From Gelidibacter sp035515035 (GTDB lineage: Bacteria > Bacteroidota > Bacteroidia > Flavobacteriales > Flavobacteriaceae): DNA of 64,000 nt. The notes beneath the pieces were generated by a model. That model was not told where the DNA came from, searched no databases, and was given only the letters and a program-made list of their open reading frames with translations. The first letter of the stretch is position 1. Each line of letters opens with the position of its first letter. The translations under genes and the position numbers were made by a program. This document shows positions 9,477-16,697 of this stretch, piece after piece. Location: contig NZ_DATJCA010000068.1 in NCBI RefSeq assembly GCF_035515035.1, forward strand, positions 1 through 64,000. The letters run 5' to 3'.

Positions 9477-9812
9477 ATGCAAAAAACCTATTATGATCCA
9501 GCAGATTTAAAGAAATTTGGAAAAATTACAGAATGGAGTGAAGAGCTTGGCAACAAGTTTTTCGATTATTATGCTAAGGTTTTCGAAGAGGGAAAACTTT
9601 CTGCTCGTGAAAAATCATTGATTGCTCTAGCGGTTGCCCACACTGAACAGTGCCCCTATTGTATTGATGCCTATACCCAAGATGGTTTGCAACGTGGTAT
9701 TACAAAAGAGGAAATGATGGAAGCCTTACACGTAGGTGCCGCTATTAAAGGTGGCGCAACCTTAGTTCATGGCGTCCAAATGATGAATAAAGTCAATAAA
9801 TTGGAAATGTGA
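9477..9812 (+). CDS. arsenosugar-biosynthesis-associated AhpD-like peroxidase family protein
   Basis: A 111-residue single-domain carboxymuconolactone decarboxylase/AhpD-like protein. The redox pair is CPYC (Cys59, Cys62), preceded by LAVAHTEQ and followed by the IDAYTQDGLQRGIT helix, as in AhpD-type alkylhydroperoxidases. Small AhpD-like proteins of this kind are routinely found beside ArsS in arsenosugar loci, some with selenocysteine; here both positions are normal Cys codons. It is the first gene of the locus, 151 nt upstream of ArsS. The role is probably redox handling of an arsenic intermediate or protection of the radical enzyme, which is inference. The downstream gap (9813-9963) holds degenerate TTGAACTT/TTAGAA-like simple repeats. 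Confidence 0.85.
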   Translation: MQKTYYDPADLKKFGKITEWSEELGNKFFDYYAKVFEEGKLSAREKSLIALAVAHTEQCPYCIDAYTQDGLQRGITKEEMMEALHVGAAIKGGATLVHGVQMMNKVNKLEM

Positions 9813-9963
9813 GCAGAGAACCAAGACGGAACAGATGATGGATGACATAAGTTTGAATTCAAATTTTGACGCCTTGAAAAATTCGATCTTGAATTGTTAA
9901 CTTTGAATCTTGAACTCGGAATCATAAATTTTGAACTTAGAACTTAGAATCTAGAACATACAA

Positions 9964-11016
9964 ATGATTAAATCCCTACATAAAAGAAAAAGTGAATTAG
10001 CGAATAGTCAAAGACAGCTCGAAATCTTAACGAACGGAATTTTTCAAAATGGAGAATTGCCAAAATTTAAAGATAAAATTGCTGAGACAAACCAATTTCC
10101 ATTAAAGGCTAAAAAACTTGAAATCCTCCAAATTAATGTTGGTTATATGTGTAACCAGGTTTGTGAACATTGTCACGTAGATGCTGGTCCAGACCGTAAA
10201 GAAATCATGACCAGAGAAACCATGAGACAATGTCTCGAAGTCATCAAAAACACGGGAGCCCATACCTTAGATTTGACCGGTGGCGCTCCAGAAATGAATC
10301 CCGATTTTAGATGGTTTGTAGAAGAAGCTTCAAAGGTTGGCGTTAAGGATTTTATAGTGCGTTCTAATTTAACCATCATCAGGGCCAATAAAAAATACTA
10401 CGATCTAACAGAGTTTTTCAAAAAACATAATGTCCATATCATGTCTTCCATGCCACATTGGACCAGAGGTAAAACAGACAAACAACGCGGCAATGGCGTT
10501 TTTGACAAATCCATAAGAGCCTTACAAGAATTAAATGCGGTTGGTTATGGGATGCCGGAAAGCAACCTAAGGCTGGATTTGGTTTATAATCCGTCGGGGG
10601 CATTTTTACCAGGAAATCAAGCCAGTATGGAGAAAGACTTCAAAAAAGCCTTGATGGACGACTTCGGGATCAATTTCCATAATTTATTCACCATTACAAA
10701 TCTACCCATCAGCCGGTTTTTGGATTATTTGATCGCTTCTGAAAATTACGAAGATTATATGTACGCCTTGGTGGAAGCATACAATCCGCAAACCGTAAAA
10801 AATGTGATGTGTACCAATACCCTCTCGGTCTCATGGGATGGCTATTTGTATGATTGCGATTTTAATCAAATGCTGAATTTACCTGTAAATAGCAACGTCA
10901 AACATATATCAGACTATAACGAAGAACTTTTGGAAGGAAGAACGATTATGATTTCGCAACATTGTTATGGTTGTACAGCAGGCGCAGGAAGTAGTTGTCA
11001 AGGGAGTGTGACCTAG
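9964..11016 (+). CDS. arsS: arsenosugar biosynthesis radical SAM protein ArsS
   Basis: A 350-residue radical SAM enzyme. The CxxxCxxC cluster motif is Cys63, Cys67 and Cys70 (in YMCNQVCEHC), followed by the LTGGAPEMNP motif that binds SAM. The C-terminal part has the DUF3641 Cys-rich features of the family (SWDGYLYDCDFN and HCYGCTAGAGSSC). ArsS-family enzymes transfer a 5'-deoxyadenosyl group to dimethylarsenite, giving the nucleoside precursor of arsenosugars. Length is as expected. Many relatives are selenoproteins, but this one ends in TAG with Cys at the C-terminal sites. The neighbours (AhpD-like protein, DUF2064 glycosyltransferase, phosphorylase) support the assignment. No ArsM methyltransferase is nearby. 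Confidence 0.92.
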   Translation: MIKSLHKRKSELANSQRQLEILTNGIFQNGELPKFKDKIAETNQFPLKAKKLEILQINVGYMCNQVCEHCHVDAGPDRKEIMTRETMRQCLEVIKNTGAHTLDLTGGAPEMNPDFRWFVEEASKVGVKDFIVRSNLTIIRANKKYYDLTEFFKKHNVHIMSSMPHWTRGKTDKQRGNGVFDKSIRALQELNAVGYGMPESNLRLDLVYNPSGAFLPGNQASMEKDFKKALMDDFGINFHNLFTITNLPISRFLDYLIASENYEDYMYALVEAYNPQTVKNVMCTNTLSVSWDGYLYDCDFNQMLNLPVNSNVKHISDYNEELLEGRTIMISQHCYGCTAGAGSSCQGSVT

Positions 11017-11262
11017 ATAAAGTTGAAATTGAAGTCGAGGTCGAAGTTGAAGTTTGAAGTATGGTGTTACTTATCCAAAAAAGTTTTAAAAATCAAATTT
11101 AAACCATAGACTCATTAATATTGGACAGGTCTACGCCAGAGCGTGCTAGTTTTCATCTTCATTTTCATTTTCAAGGTGGATTTCTTTGCTTTCCTCGCGC
11201 TCCTAGCGGAAAACTTCGCGACCATTGCGGTGAAATAATCACCTTTCTCATTAAGTTTTCAG

Positions 11263-11299
11263 TTTCCCGCCTTCGCAAATGCTACAGACGGGAAGGCAA
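11263..11299. repeat. dispersed CCCGCC...GACGGG repeat, copy 1
   Basis: TTTCCCGCCTTCGCAAA followed by TGCTACAGACGGGAAGG. It matches 36815-36851 with only a few differences and has complementary CCCG/CGGG ends. Confidence 0.7.
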
Positions 11300-11303
11300 T
11301 TTC

Positions 11304-11322
11304 TCCCGATAGTTTATCGGGA
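11304..11322. repeat. palindromic TCCCGATAG/TATCGGGA repeat
   Basis: TCCCGATAGTTTATCGGGA forms a hairpin with an ATCGGGA arm. Related CCGATAG...ATCGG cores occur at 47404-47418 and, in variant form, at 29229-29253. Confidence 0.7.
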
Positions 11323-11398
11323 TACAACTTAAATTTAAATCTCTTCACATTCCAATCATTTTCCCGAACTTTGAATATTAAACTTTGAACCTCCACGA

Positions 11399-12073
11399 AT
11401 GGGTATACTTTCATCCAAACATACTGACGGCGATAATGAAATGGCCACCGATTTCCATTTTCCAACCTCTAAAAAAGCATTGATCATTTTCACCCGCAAT
11501 CCAGAATTAGGTAAATGCAAAACAAGATTAGCTAAAACGATAGGGGATGATAACGCGTTGGAAGTTTATAAATTCCTTTTAAATCATACTGCTTTAATTG
11601 CCAAAGAGGTTAAAGCGGATCGTTATGTTTTCTATTCTGAAAACATTCTAAAAGACGATCTTTGGAACATAGGAACTTTTCGTAAAAAACTGCAAAAAGG
11701 CAACGATTTGGGCCAACGGATGCAGAATGCATTTATGGAATTATTTGAAATGGGATATGAAAAAGTCGCTATAATCGGCAGTGATCTTTTGGATTTGGAG
11801 GCTGAAGTCGTCAATACCGCATTTACACAACTCGATTTTAATGATGTGGTCATTGGCCCAGCGTCAGATGGAGGGTATTATTTATTGGGCATGAAAAATC
11901 TTTATCCCAAGCTATTCGAAAATAAAGTTTGGGGCAGCGCTTCGGTATTGCAATCCACTTTGAAAGACCTCCAAAATAGCAACGTCTATTTATTGAAAGA
12001 ATTGAATGATATCGATACCTTTGAAGATATGAGACATTACGAACAACTTAAAAAATTTCACAATATACGATGA
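11399..12073 (+). CDS. TIGR04282-type (DUF2064) arsenosugar biosynthesis glycosyltransferase
   Basis: A 224-residue cytosolic nucleotide-sugar-transferase-like protein of the DUF2064/GT-A fold. Landmarks are ALIIFTRNPELGKCKTRLAK (nucleotide-binding start), the IGSDLLDL block in the position of the acidic metal motif, and GPASDGGYYLLGM. The NCBI family name ties this group to arsenosugar loci. It probably transfers or activates a sugar onto the arsenoribose; the substrate is unproven. The first 14 residues are not family-like, so the Met at 11441 may be the real start. The stop overlaps the phosphorylase start by 4 nt (ATGA), showing translational coupling. Confidence 0.85.
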   Translation: MGILSSKHTDGDNEMATDFHFPTSKKALIIFTRNPELGKCKTRLAKTIGDDNALEVYKFLLNHTALIAKEVKADRYVFYSENILKDDLWNIGTFRKKLQKGNDLGQRMQNAFMELFEMGYEKVAIIGSDLLDLEAEVVNTAFTQLDFNDVVIGPASDGGYYLLGMKNLYPKLFENKVWGSASVLQSTLKDLQNSNVYLLKELNDIDTFEDMRHYEQLKKFHNIR

Positions 12074-12882
12074 TGAAATATATCACTGAAACTACAGAAT
12101 ATTTAATAAAAAAAGGTTTCGATAATCCAGAAATCGGAATTATCCTGGGCACGGGTTTGGGTCAGTTGATCGATGCCGTAGAAATCCTTCATGAAGTCAG
12201 CTATAACCACATTCCTAATTTCCCAACCGCAACGGTCGAATTTCATAAGGGGAAATTGATTTACGGGATTATAGAAGGTAAAAAAGCCATCATCATGCAA
12301 GGACGATTTCATATTTACGAAGGATATTCCCTGCAAGATGTGACCTACCCCGTTCGGATCATGGAAAAACTGGGCATTCATACGCTTTTGGTTTCCAATG
12401 CATCGGGCGCCATCAATCTCAATTTCAAGAAAGGAGAATTAATGCTTATTGATGATCATATCAATCTCCAAGGTAGTTCACCTTTGGCGTTTAAAGGTGT
12501 GGAACATTTAGGTGAGCGCTTTGCGGATATGAGCGCCCCTTATGATGCAGAAATCAATTCGAAATTTCAGCAAATTGCCAAAGCAAATAACATCACTCTC
12601 CATACAGGAGTTTATGCGTCTGTGGTGGGACCCCAATTGGAAACGAGAGCAGAATACCGCATGTTAAAGATCATTGGAGCTGATGCTGTTGGAATGAGTA
12701 CGGTTCCTGAGATTATCGTGGCCAATCACTTAAAATTAAAAGTGGCCGCGGTGTCAGTTTTAACGGACGAATGCGATCCAAACAATCTTAAACCTGTAGA
12801 TATTTCAGAAATTATTGCCATGGCTGAAAAAGCAGAACCGGATATGATTGTATTGTTTAGGGAATTGATAAAAAGTTTGTGA
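12070..12882 (+). CDS. purine nucleoside phosphorylase (trimeric PNP-I family)
   Basis: A 270-residue cytosolic enzyme. Motifs: IILGTGLGQL at the start (phosphate loop), MQGRFHIYEG, the SNASGAINLNF block, GVYASVVGPQLETRAEYRML and GADAVGMSTVPEIIVA, which together form the nucleoside and phosphate site of the PNP/MTAP superfamily. It would phosphorolyse purine nucleosides. Its place in the locus suggests removal of the purine from the ArsS product, which is inference. The start ATGATG overlaps the preceding stop. About 77 nt of its 3' end plus the downstream palindrome are duplicated at 12971-13089. Confidence 0.9.
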   Translation: MMKYITETTEYLIKKGFDNPEIGIILGTGLGQLIDAVEILHEVSYNHIPNFPTATVEFHKGKLIYGIIEGKKAIIMQGRFHIYEGYSLQDVTYPVRIMEKLGIHTLLVSNASGAINLNFKKGELMLIDDHINLQGSSPLAFKGVEHLGERFADMSAPYDAEINSKFQQIAKANNITLHTGVYASVVGPQLETRAEYRMLKIIGADAVGMSTVPEIIVANHLKLKVAAVSVLTDECDPNNLKPVDISEIIAMAEKAEPDMIVLFRELIKSL

Positions 12883-12895
12883 ATTTTGAAACCAT

Positions 12896-12924
12896 ACCTT
12901 TCAGGTTTCAAAAAACTGAAAGGC
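12896..12924. repeat. REP-like palindrome after PNP (degenerate copy)
   Basis: ACCTTTCAGG...CTGAAAGG. Same family as 13061-13089 and 13678-13706 but with an imperfect right arm. It lies 14 nt after the PNP stop. Confidence 0.75.
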
Positions 12925-12944
12925 CTCAAGAGCTTAAAAAAGAG

Positions 12945-12964
12945 ATTCCTGCCTGCGCAGGAAT
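12945..12964. repeat. ATTCCTGC/GCAGGAAT palindrome
   Basis: ATTCCTGCCTGCGCAGGAAT is a perfect 8-bp-arm hairpin. Copies or variants lie at 13893-13912 and, more distantly, 63701-63720. Confidence 0.75.
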
Positions 12965-12970
12965 TGAGAT

Positions 12971-13089
12971 CAGAAATTATCGCCATGACTGAAAAAGCAG
13001 AGCCTGATATGATTGTGTTGTTTAGGGAATTGATAAAGAGTTTGTAAATTTTGAAACCACACCTTTCAGGTTTCAAAAACCTGAAAGGT
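12971..13089 (+). pseudogene. duplicated 3' end of the PNP gene plus REP palindrome
   Basis: This stretch repeats 12806-12924 at a fixed offset of 165 nt. It encodes EIIAMTEKAEPDMIVLFREL and the following IKSL and stop, nearly identical to the last 25 residues of the PNP gene. Most differences are at third codon positions (the start of an A-to-T residue change is also seen). The matching segment continues past the stop into the palindrome. It is the remnant of a tandem duplication or of a lost second PNP copy. Confidence 0.85.
13061..13089. repeat. REP-like palindrome, left flank of the transposase
   Basis: Perfect 11-bp arms starting ACCTTTCAGGT with a loop centred on TTCAAA. It ends 23 nt before the transposase start. 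Confidence 0.85.
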
Positions 13090-13112
13090 CTTGTATAAGT
13101 ACATCTTTCATA

Positions 13113-13670
13113 ATGGAGAGAATTGAAGAAAGTCATTACTACCACATTTATAACAGAGGAAATAATCGAGAAGATATTTTTTTTGAACATGCTAACTATT
13201 TGTATTTTATAAAACTTCTTAAAAAACACATAGAGCCAAATTGTAGTATATTTTGTTATTGTCTTCTCCCTAATCATTTCCATTTGTTATTGAGAATTAA
13301 TGACAATTTATCAAACCCTTCACAGCAGTTTTCAAATTTATTTAACGCTTATACCAAAGCCATGAATTTGAAATATCATCGAACTGGAAGTATATTTCAA
13401 AAACCATTTAAAAGAATCAAGATAAATAAAGAAGATTATTTAAGATCACTTGTTTTATATATTCATCTGAATCCTGAGCATCATAATATGAACGATAATT
13501 TCTCACAATATCCATATTCTTCTTACAATTCATTTTTATCAAATTCAGCTACTAAACTAAAAAGAGAAGAGGTAATTTCTTGGTTCGACAACCTCGAAAA
13601 TTTTAAATATGTTCATAAGCAAAGAAAGCTTTTGATGAATAAGGAAATCGAAAAATTATATATAGAATAG
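13113..13670 (+). CDS. REP-associated tyrosine transposase (Y1_Tnp / RAYT)
   Basis: A 185-residue single-strand transposase of the IS200-like Y1 superfamily. Motifs: YNRGNNREDIF at residues 13-23, the HUH-type metal motif His55-Phe-His57 in LLPNHFHLLL, a likely nucleophile Tyr80 in NAYTKAMN, GSIFQKPFK, and YIHLNPE near residue 125. These match RAYTs, which are domesticated and act on REP hairpins. Flanking palindromes support this. Low GC and the odd position inside the arsenosugar locus fit an acquired element. The frame is intact, so it may be active. Confidence 0.9.
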   Translation: MERIEESHYYHIYNRGNNREDIFFEHANYLYFIKLLKKHIEPNCSIFCYCLLPNHFHLLLRINDNLSNPSQQFSNLFNAYTKAMNLKYHRTGSIFQKPFKRIKINKEDYLRSLVLYIHLNPEHHNMNDNFSQYPYSSYNSFLSNSATKLKREEVISWFDNLENFKYVHKQRKLLMNKEIEKLYIE

Positions 13671-13677
13671 AATTAGG

Positions 13678-13706
13678 ACCTTTCAGGTTTTAAAAACCTG
13701 AAAGGT
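13678..13706. repeat. REP-like palindrome, right flank of the transposase
   Basis: ACCTTTCAGGTTT...AACCTGAAAGGT, 28 of 29 bases identical to the left-flank copy. It begins 8 nt after the transposase stop and could also act as its terminator. Confidence 0.85.
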
Positions 13707-13712
13707 TTCATT

Positions 13713-13847
13713 ATGCCATCAATAATCTTTCTAAAAGAAGATTCAGTTTTAGAATTGAAACCTCTAAAGATTAGAATAAAAACAGTCATGTTTTGGAAAA
13801 AAGAAACAGCCGTAAGTAATTATAAAAAATACGACTATCCTATATAG
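13713..13847 (+). CDS. possible 44-residue small ORF of unknown function
   Basis: An ATG at 13713, 6 nt after the REP palindrome, opens a 44-codon frame ending at TAG 13845-13847. The product is basic with a hydrophobic start (MPSIIFLKEDSVLELKPLK) and ends in Lys/Tyr-rich sequence. I recognise no family. It may be a chance frame or the remnant of a gene disrupted near the transposase. Confidence 0.2.
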   Translation: MPSIIFLKEDSVLELKPLKIRIKTVMFWKKETAVSNYKKYDYPI

Positions 13848-13892
13848 TTTCACCTTTCAGACGAGAGGTGTTTTTAACGTTTTAATTATGAG

Positions 13893-13912
13893 ATTCCTGC
13901 TTTCGCAGGAAT
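13893..13912. repeat. ATTCCTGC/GCAGGAAT palindrome overlapping the RBS region of the hydroxylase gene
   Basis: ATTCCTGCTTTCGCAGGAAT, 8-bp arms, ends 4 nt before the ATG at 13917. The right arm supplies the only AGGA near the start, so the hairpin would hide it. Confidence 0.75.
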
Positions 13913-13916
13913 TAGT

Positions 13917-14804
13917 ATGGAAAAATACATTGACATCATTTTAAAGTCCTATTCCGGATATTGGAATTACCTCAAATATGAGTTAACGCACGTTTACCAT
14001 TGGGACAATTACTTTTATGGATTAATTGGAATTTCGTTATTGGTTTGGCTATTGGAAATACTGTTCCCTTGGCGCAAAGACCAATCGATTTTCAGAAAGG
14101 ATTTTTGGTTGGACACTTTTTATATGTTCTTCAATTTCTTCTTGTTGAATTTAATTGTTCTCATTGCACTGTCCAACACCACGGCAGAATTCTTTAATGA
14201 TATTCTAGGTCTTTTTGGTTGGCATGTGGAAAGTTTACAGCTTTTTAGCGTGAGTGAATTACCAAAATGGTTAGGCTTGCTGATCTTCTTTTTGATCATC
14301 GACTTTGTCCAATGGAACACCCATATTTTATTACATCGCGTGCCCTGGTTGTGGAATTTCCATAAAGTGCATCATAGCGTAAAAGAAATGGGATTTGCCG
14401 CACATTTACGTTACCACTGGATGGAACCCGTGGTCTATAATTCTATATTGTACATCCCTGTTGCTATTATTGGAGGTTTCAATGTACAGGATGTTTCCAT
14501 TGTTTACTTTTTCTCCATCATCATTGGGCATTTAAACCACGCCAACTTAGGATGGAATTACGGCCCTTTGCAATATATTTTCAACAATCCAAAAATGCAT
14601 ATTTGGCATCATGTCAAAGAATTGCCTGAGCATAAAAAGTATGGCATGAATTACGGGTTGACTTTAAGCTTATGGGATTATATTTTTAACACACATCATG
14701 TCCCACATGACGGCAGGGATATTGAACTCGGATTTCATGATGAAGACGATTTTCCAAAAACATTTGTGAAACAGACCATATATCCGATAAAGTCTAAAAA
14801 ATAA
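13917..14804 (+). CDS. sterol desaturase / fatty acid hydroxylase family membrane protein
   Basis: A 295-residue integral membrane di-iron enzyme with about four hydrophobic segments (residues 33-50, 64-86, 117-133, 174-206). The His clusters are complete: His136 and His140 (HILLH), His149-His152-His153 (HKVHH) and His228-His231-His232 (HIWHH), with further His at 205 and 208. The superfamily hydroxylates or desaturates lipids (C5-sterol desaturase, alkylglycerol monooxygenase, carotene hydroxylase). The real substrate is unknown. Being in the arsenosugar locus raises the possibility of a lipid-linked arsenic compound (inference). Confidence 0.85.
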   Translation: MEKYIDIILKSYSGYWNYLKYELTHVYHWDNYFYGLIGISLLVWLLEILFPWRKDQSIFRKDFWLDTFYMFFNFFLLNLIVLIALSNTTAEFFNDILGLFGWHVESLQLFSVSELPKWLGLLIFFLIIDFVQWNTHILLHRVPWLWNFHKVHHSVKEMGFAAHLRYHWMEPVVYNSILYIPVAIIGGFNVQDVSIVYFFSIIIGHLNHANLGWNYGPLQYIFNNPKMHIWHHVKELPEHKKYGMNYGLTLSLWDYIFNTHHVPHDGRDIELGFHDEDDFPKTFVKQTIYPIKSKK

Positions 14805-14816
14805 TCATTTTCCTAA

Positions 14817-15587
14817 TTAGTTGGCAGATCTTCTCTTGCCTAAAATCTGATTTAAGGAACGTTCATTACGGCCTTTCTCATCAGGATACAGCTCCATTAG
14901 CGGGTCACTTTGAAAAACCTCTTTTGAATGGATGTCCATCGCCGATAATTTGCCATAAAATGCCGCACCTGTATCTACATTCCAGACATTAATGGCTTGT
15001 AATGGCTCGTCGGAATTGAAATAAAGTGTTGGGGTGTGCCCGATATAGATTTCGTTATAAAGTGTTAGGCGTTTTGGAAACAAATCGGAATTTTCATCAA
15101 TCTTTTTATCCAGATGCAATGCCATTTCCCAAAGGGTACGATCAAAATAGAAATTGCTTTCTGAAGGTTCTTCTTTTACGCCTTCCTCAGATGTAAATCC
15201 CCCATGAACAAACAAACGATTCTGCCCATCTAAATAATACAATTTCATTTGTTCAAAAAATTTGAGATGTGCTTTTTTTTCACCTTCAGAAAAATTCGAA
15301 TAACTTTCAATCGCTCCTCTTCCGCCATGATCTAACCAGGTTTTATCTGGTTTGTTGGTTCTAAGCCATTTTTCACACCATACATCATGATTTCCTTTAA
15401 TAAAAATGCACTCTTTTAAATGGGACAATACCATAAGATACTGGATGACCTGCGCCGATTCGCTCCAGCCATCCACATAATCGCCCATAAAAATCAATCG
15501 GTCTCCATCTCCAACTTTTGCCCGATCCAACAGTTGTTTCAACCCTTTCAATCCACCGTGAATATCTCCAATAACCAATGTTCTCAT
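14817..15587 (-). CDS. calcineurin-like metallophosphatase (Ser/Thr phosphatase / Ap4A hydrolase type)
   Basis: A 256-residue cytosolic two-metal phosphoesterase. Motifs in order: GDIHGGLKGL (residues 7-16), GDYVDGW, KGNHD, HGG and a later GHTPTLYF. This is the bacterial PPP-like arrangement. Substrate could be phosphoprotein or a dinucleotide such as Ap4A. The start overlaps the stop of the upstream glycosidase by 4 nt (ATGA), so the two are co-translated. The pair is on the opposite strand to its neighbours and interrupts the arsenosugar block. Confidence 0.85.
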   Translation of the reverse strand: MRTLVIGDIHGGLKGLKQLLDRAKVGDGDRLIFMGDYVDGWSESAQVIQYLMVLSHLKECIFIKGNHDVWCEKWLRTNKPDKTWLDHGGRGAIESYSNFSEGEKKAHLKFFEQMKLYYLDGQNRLFVHGGFTSEEGVKEEPSESNFYFDRTLWEMALHLDKKIDENSDLFPKRLTLYNEIYIGHTPTLYFNSDEPLQAINVWNVDTGAAFYGKLSAMDIHSKEVFQSDPLMELYPDEKGRNERSLNQILGKRRSAN

Positions 15588-16606
15588 AAATCATATTTTT
15601 TATAAAATGTCCGAATGACGTCCTCTGCAGGTTTGTTTTGTGGGGTAAATCGGTTGTCATCCTTTCCACCAACGGCATCATGCTTATGAAACCATTTCCA
15701 AACAAAACCACCCGCAAACCAGTCTTCATGCCAAAATTCTTCAAACAGCGCTTGGGTCAAAATGGCCTGAGCTTCAAGATTGACCAGTTTATCCACCCGA
15801 TCAACCGTCCATGGCGCTCTTCCGGCAAAATCAATGCTACGATAACCATATTCAGTAAACAAAATTTGTTTCTTGTGTTTTGATGAATAGTTTTTCATTT
15901 CTGCTTTGTGCTTTTGCCATCCGTTTTTTGTACCCTCCATAGATGGCGATTGTTTCGAATCTACAGGAAAATAAGCATCAATGCCAATATAATCAAGATC
16001 GTCCCAAAATGGCGTGCGTTCATATTCATTCCAATTGGCGGCGTAAGTCAATTTGCCTTTATATATTTTCTTCACCTCAACAATGAGTTGCTTCCAAAAG
16101 TCAGGCCGTTCATCAATAAAGTTTTCTAATTCTGTGCCGATGCAGAAAATCTCGACATTCAATTCCTGGGCAACTCTTGCATAAGCTAGGATAAAATCCG
16201 AATACGAGTTTTCCAAAACGTTCCAATCGTCTTCATGTGCCATTTTGATAAAACCGGTGAATTCGCCACGCCAGACCCATATTTGCGGCTTCAGCATCAC
16301 CTTAATTTGGTTTTTATGTAAGATGTCAACGTATTGCTTCACCCCTTTTTCAGTTTCACCAAACCATTGCCTATTGGTATTAAAACTGATTTCCGGATGT
16401 TCCAACTCCTTAACAAATCCAAAAGGCATAATTGCTGCGTAATTGGCTCCAAGATTGATCAAGGGATCAACATGCCGTTGATCAATGCTATCTCTTGACG
16501 CCACATAACTGACACCATTAATTTTCTCCGGTCTGTCAATAGTAGCGCTACACGAGAGCATAAAACAAAGGGATATAAAACATAAAATCCGAAAAATCAT
16601 TCCCAT
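15584..16606 (-). CDS. GH113-like glycoside hydrolase lipoprotein
   Basis: A 340-residue lipoprotein. Signal peptide with lipobox MLSC (Cys19), then a TIM barrel from about residue 27. Likely catalytic residues are the Glu in CIGTELENF (acid/base, residue about 158) and the Glu in ILFTEYGYRS (nucleophile, about 250). The WVWRGEF and WNEYERTPFWDDLDYIGIDAYFP blocks resemble GH113 (beta-mannanase and relatives). The activity could differ within that family. Anchoring to a membrane is expected from the lipobox. Coupled with the phosphatase downstream. Confidence 0.78.
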   Translation of the reverse strand: MGMIFRILCFISLCFMLSCSATIDRPEKINGVSYVASRDSIDQRHVDPLINLGANYAAIMPFGFVKELEHPEISFNTNRQWFGETEKGVKQYVDILHKNQIKVMLKPQIWVWRGEFTGFIKMAHEDDWNVLENSYSDFILAYARVAQELNVEIFCIGTELENFIDERPDFWKQLIVEVKKIYKGKLTYAANWNEYERTPFWDDLDYIGIDAYFPVDSKQSPSMEGTKNGWQKHKAEMKNYSSKHKKQILFTEYGYRSIDFAGRAPWTVDRVDKLVNLEAQAILTQALFEEFWHEDWFAGGFVWKWFHKHDAVGGKDDNRFTPQNKPAEDVIRTFYKKYDL

Positions 16607-16697
16607 ACCATTTATTTATTCCTAAATTTAAACAAACTGAAATTAAAAATTTAAGTTTTACAAAAAACCTACGACAAACCACTTCTAAAGGCACAAA

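Larger units (their letters stand above)
11017..11398. other. non-coding gap with simple repeats and palindromes
   Basis: This 382-nt stretch separates arsS from the DUF2064 gene. It begins with GAAGT/GAAAT-type simple sequence (11026-11060) and continues with a TTTCATCTTC-type tract (11150-11175). It then holds a TTTCCCGCC...GACGGG element (11263-11299) related to one at 36815-36851, and a TCCCGATAG palindrome (11304-11322). I see no credible gene; the 63-codon open frame at 11121 is made of these repeats. Confidence 0.7.
13061..13706 (+). mobile_element. REP-associated transposase unit (REPtron-like)
   Basis: One transposase gene (13113-13670) lies between two 29-nt palindromes (13061-13089 and 13678-13706) that differ at a single base. 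Arms ACCTTTCAGG and CCTGAAAGGT flank a short T/A-rich loop. This is the layout expected for a RAYT with its REP elements. No target-site duplication is expected for this class. Confidence 0.75.

Noticed and set aside
10964..11016. Selenocysteine in the C-terminal Cys-rich motif of ArsS
   Set aside because: The Cys positions are normal codons and the frame ends in TAG, not TGA, so there is no Sec signal.
11121..11312. 63-codon plus-strand frame in the arsS downstream gap
   Set aside because: Composed of simple TTTCATTTTC sequence and dispersed repeats; not protein-like.
12726..13283. 185-codon minus-strand frame across the PNP tail, its duplicate and the transposase start
   Set aside because: It is antisense to two real genes and its internal repetition is only the duplicated PNP end and palindromes read backwards.
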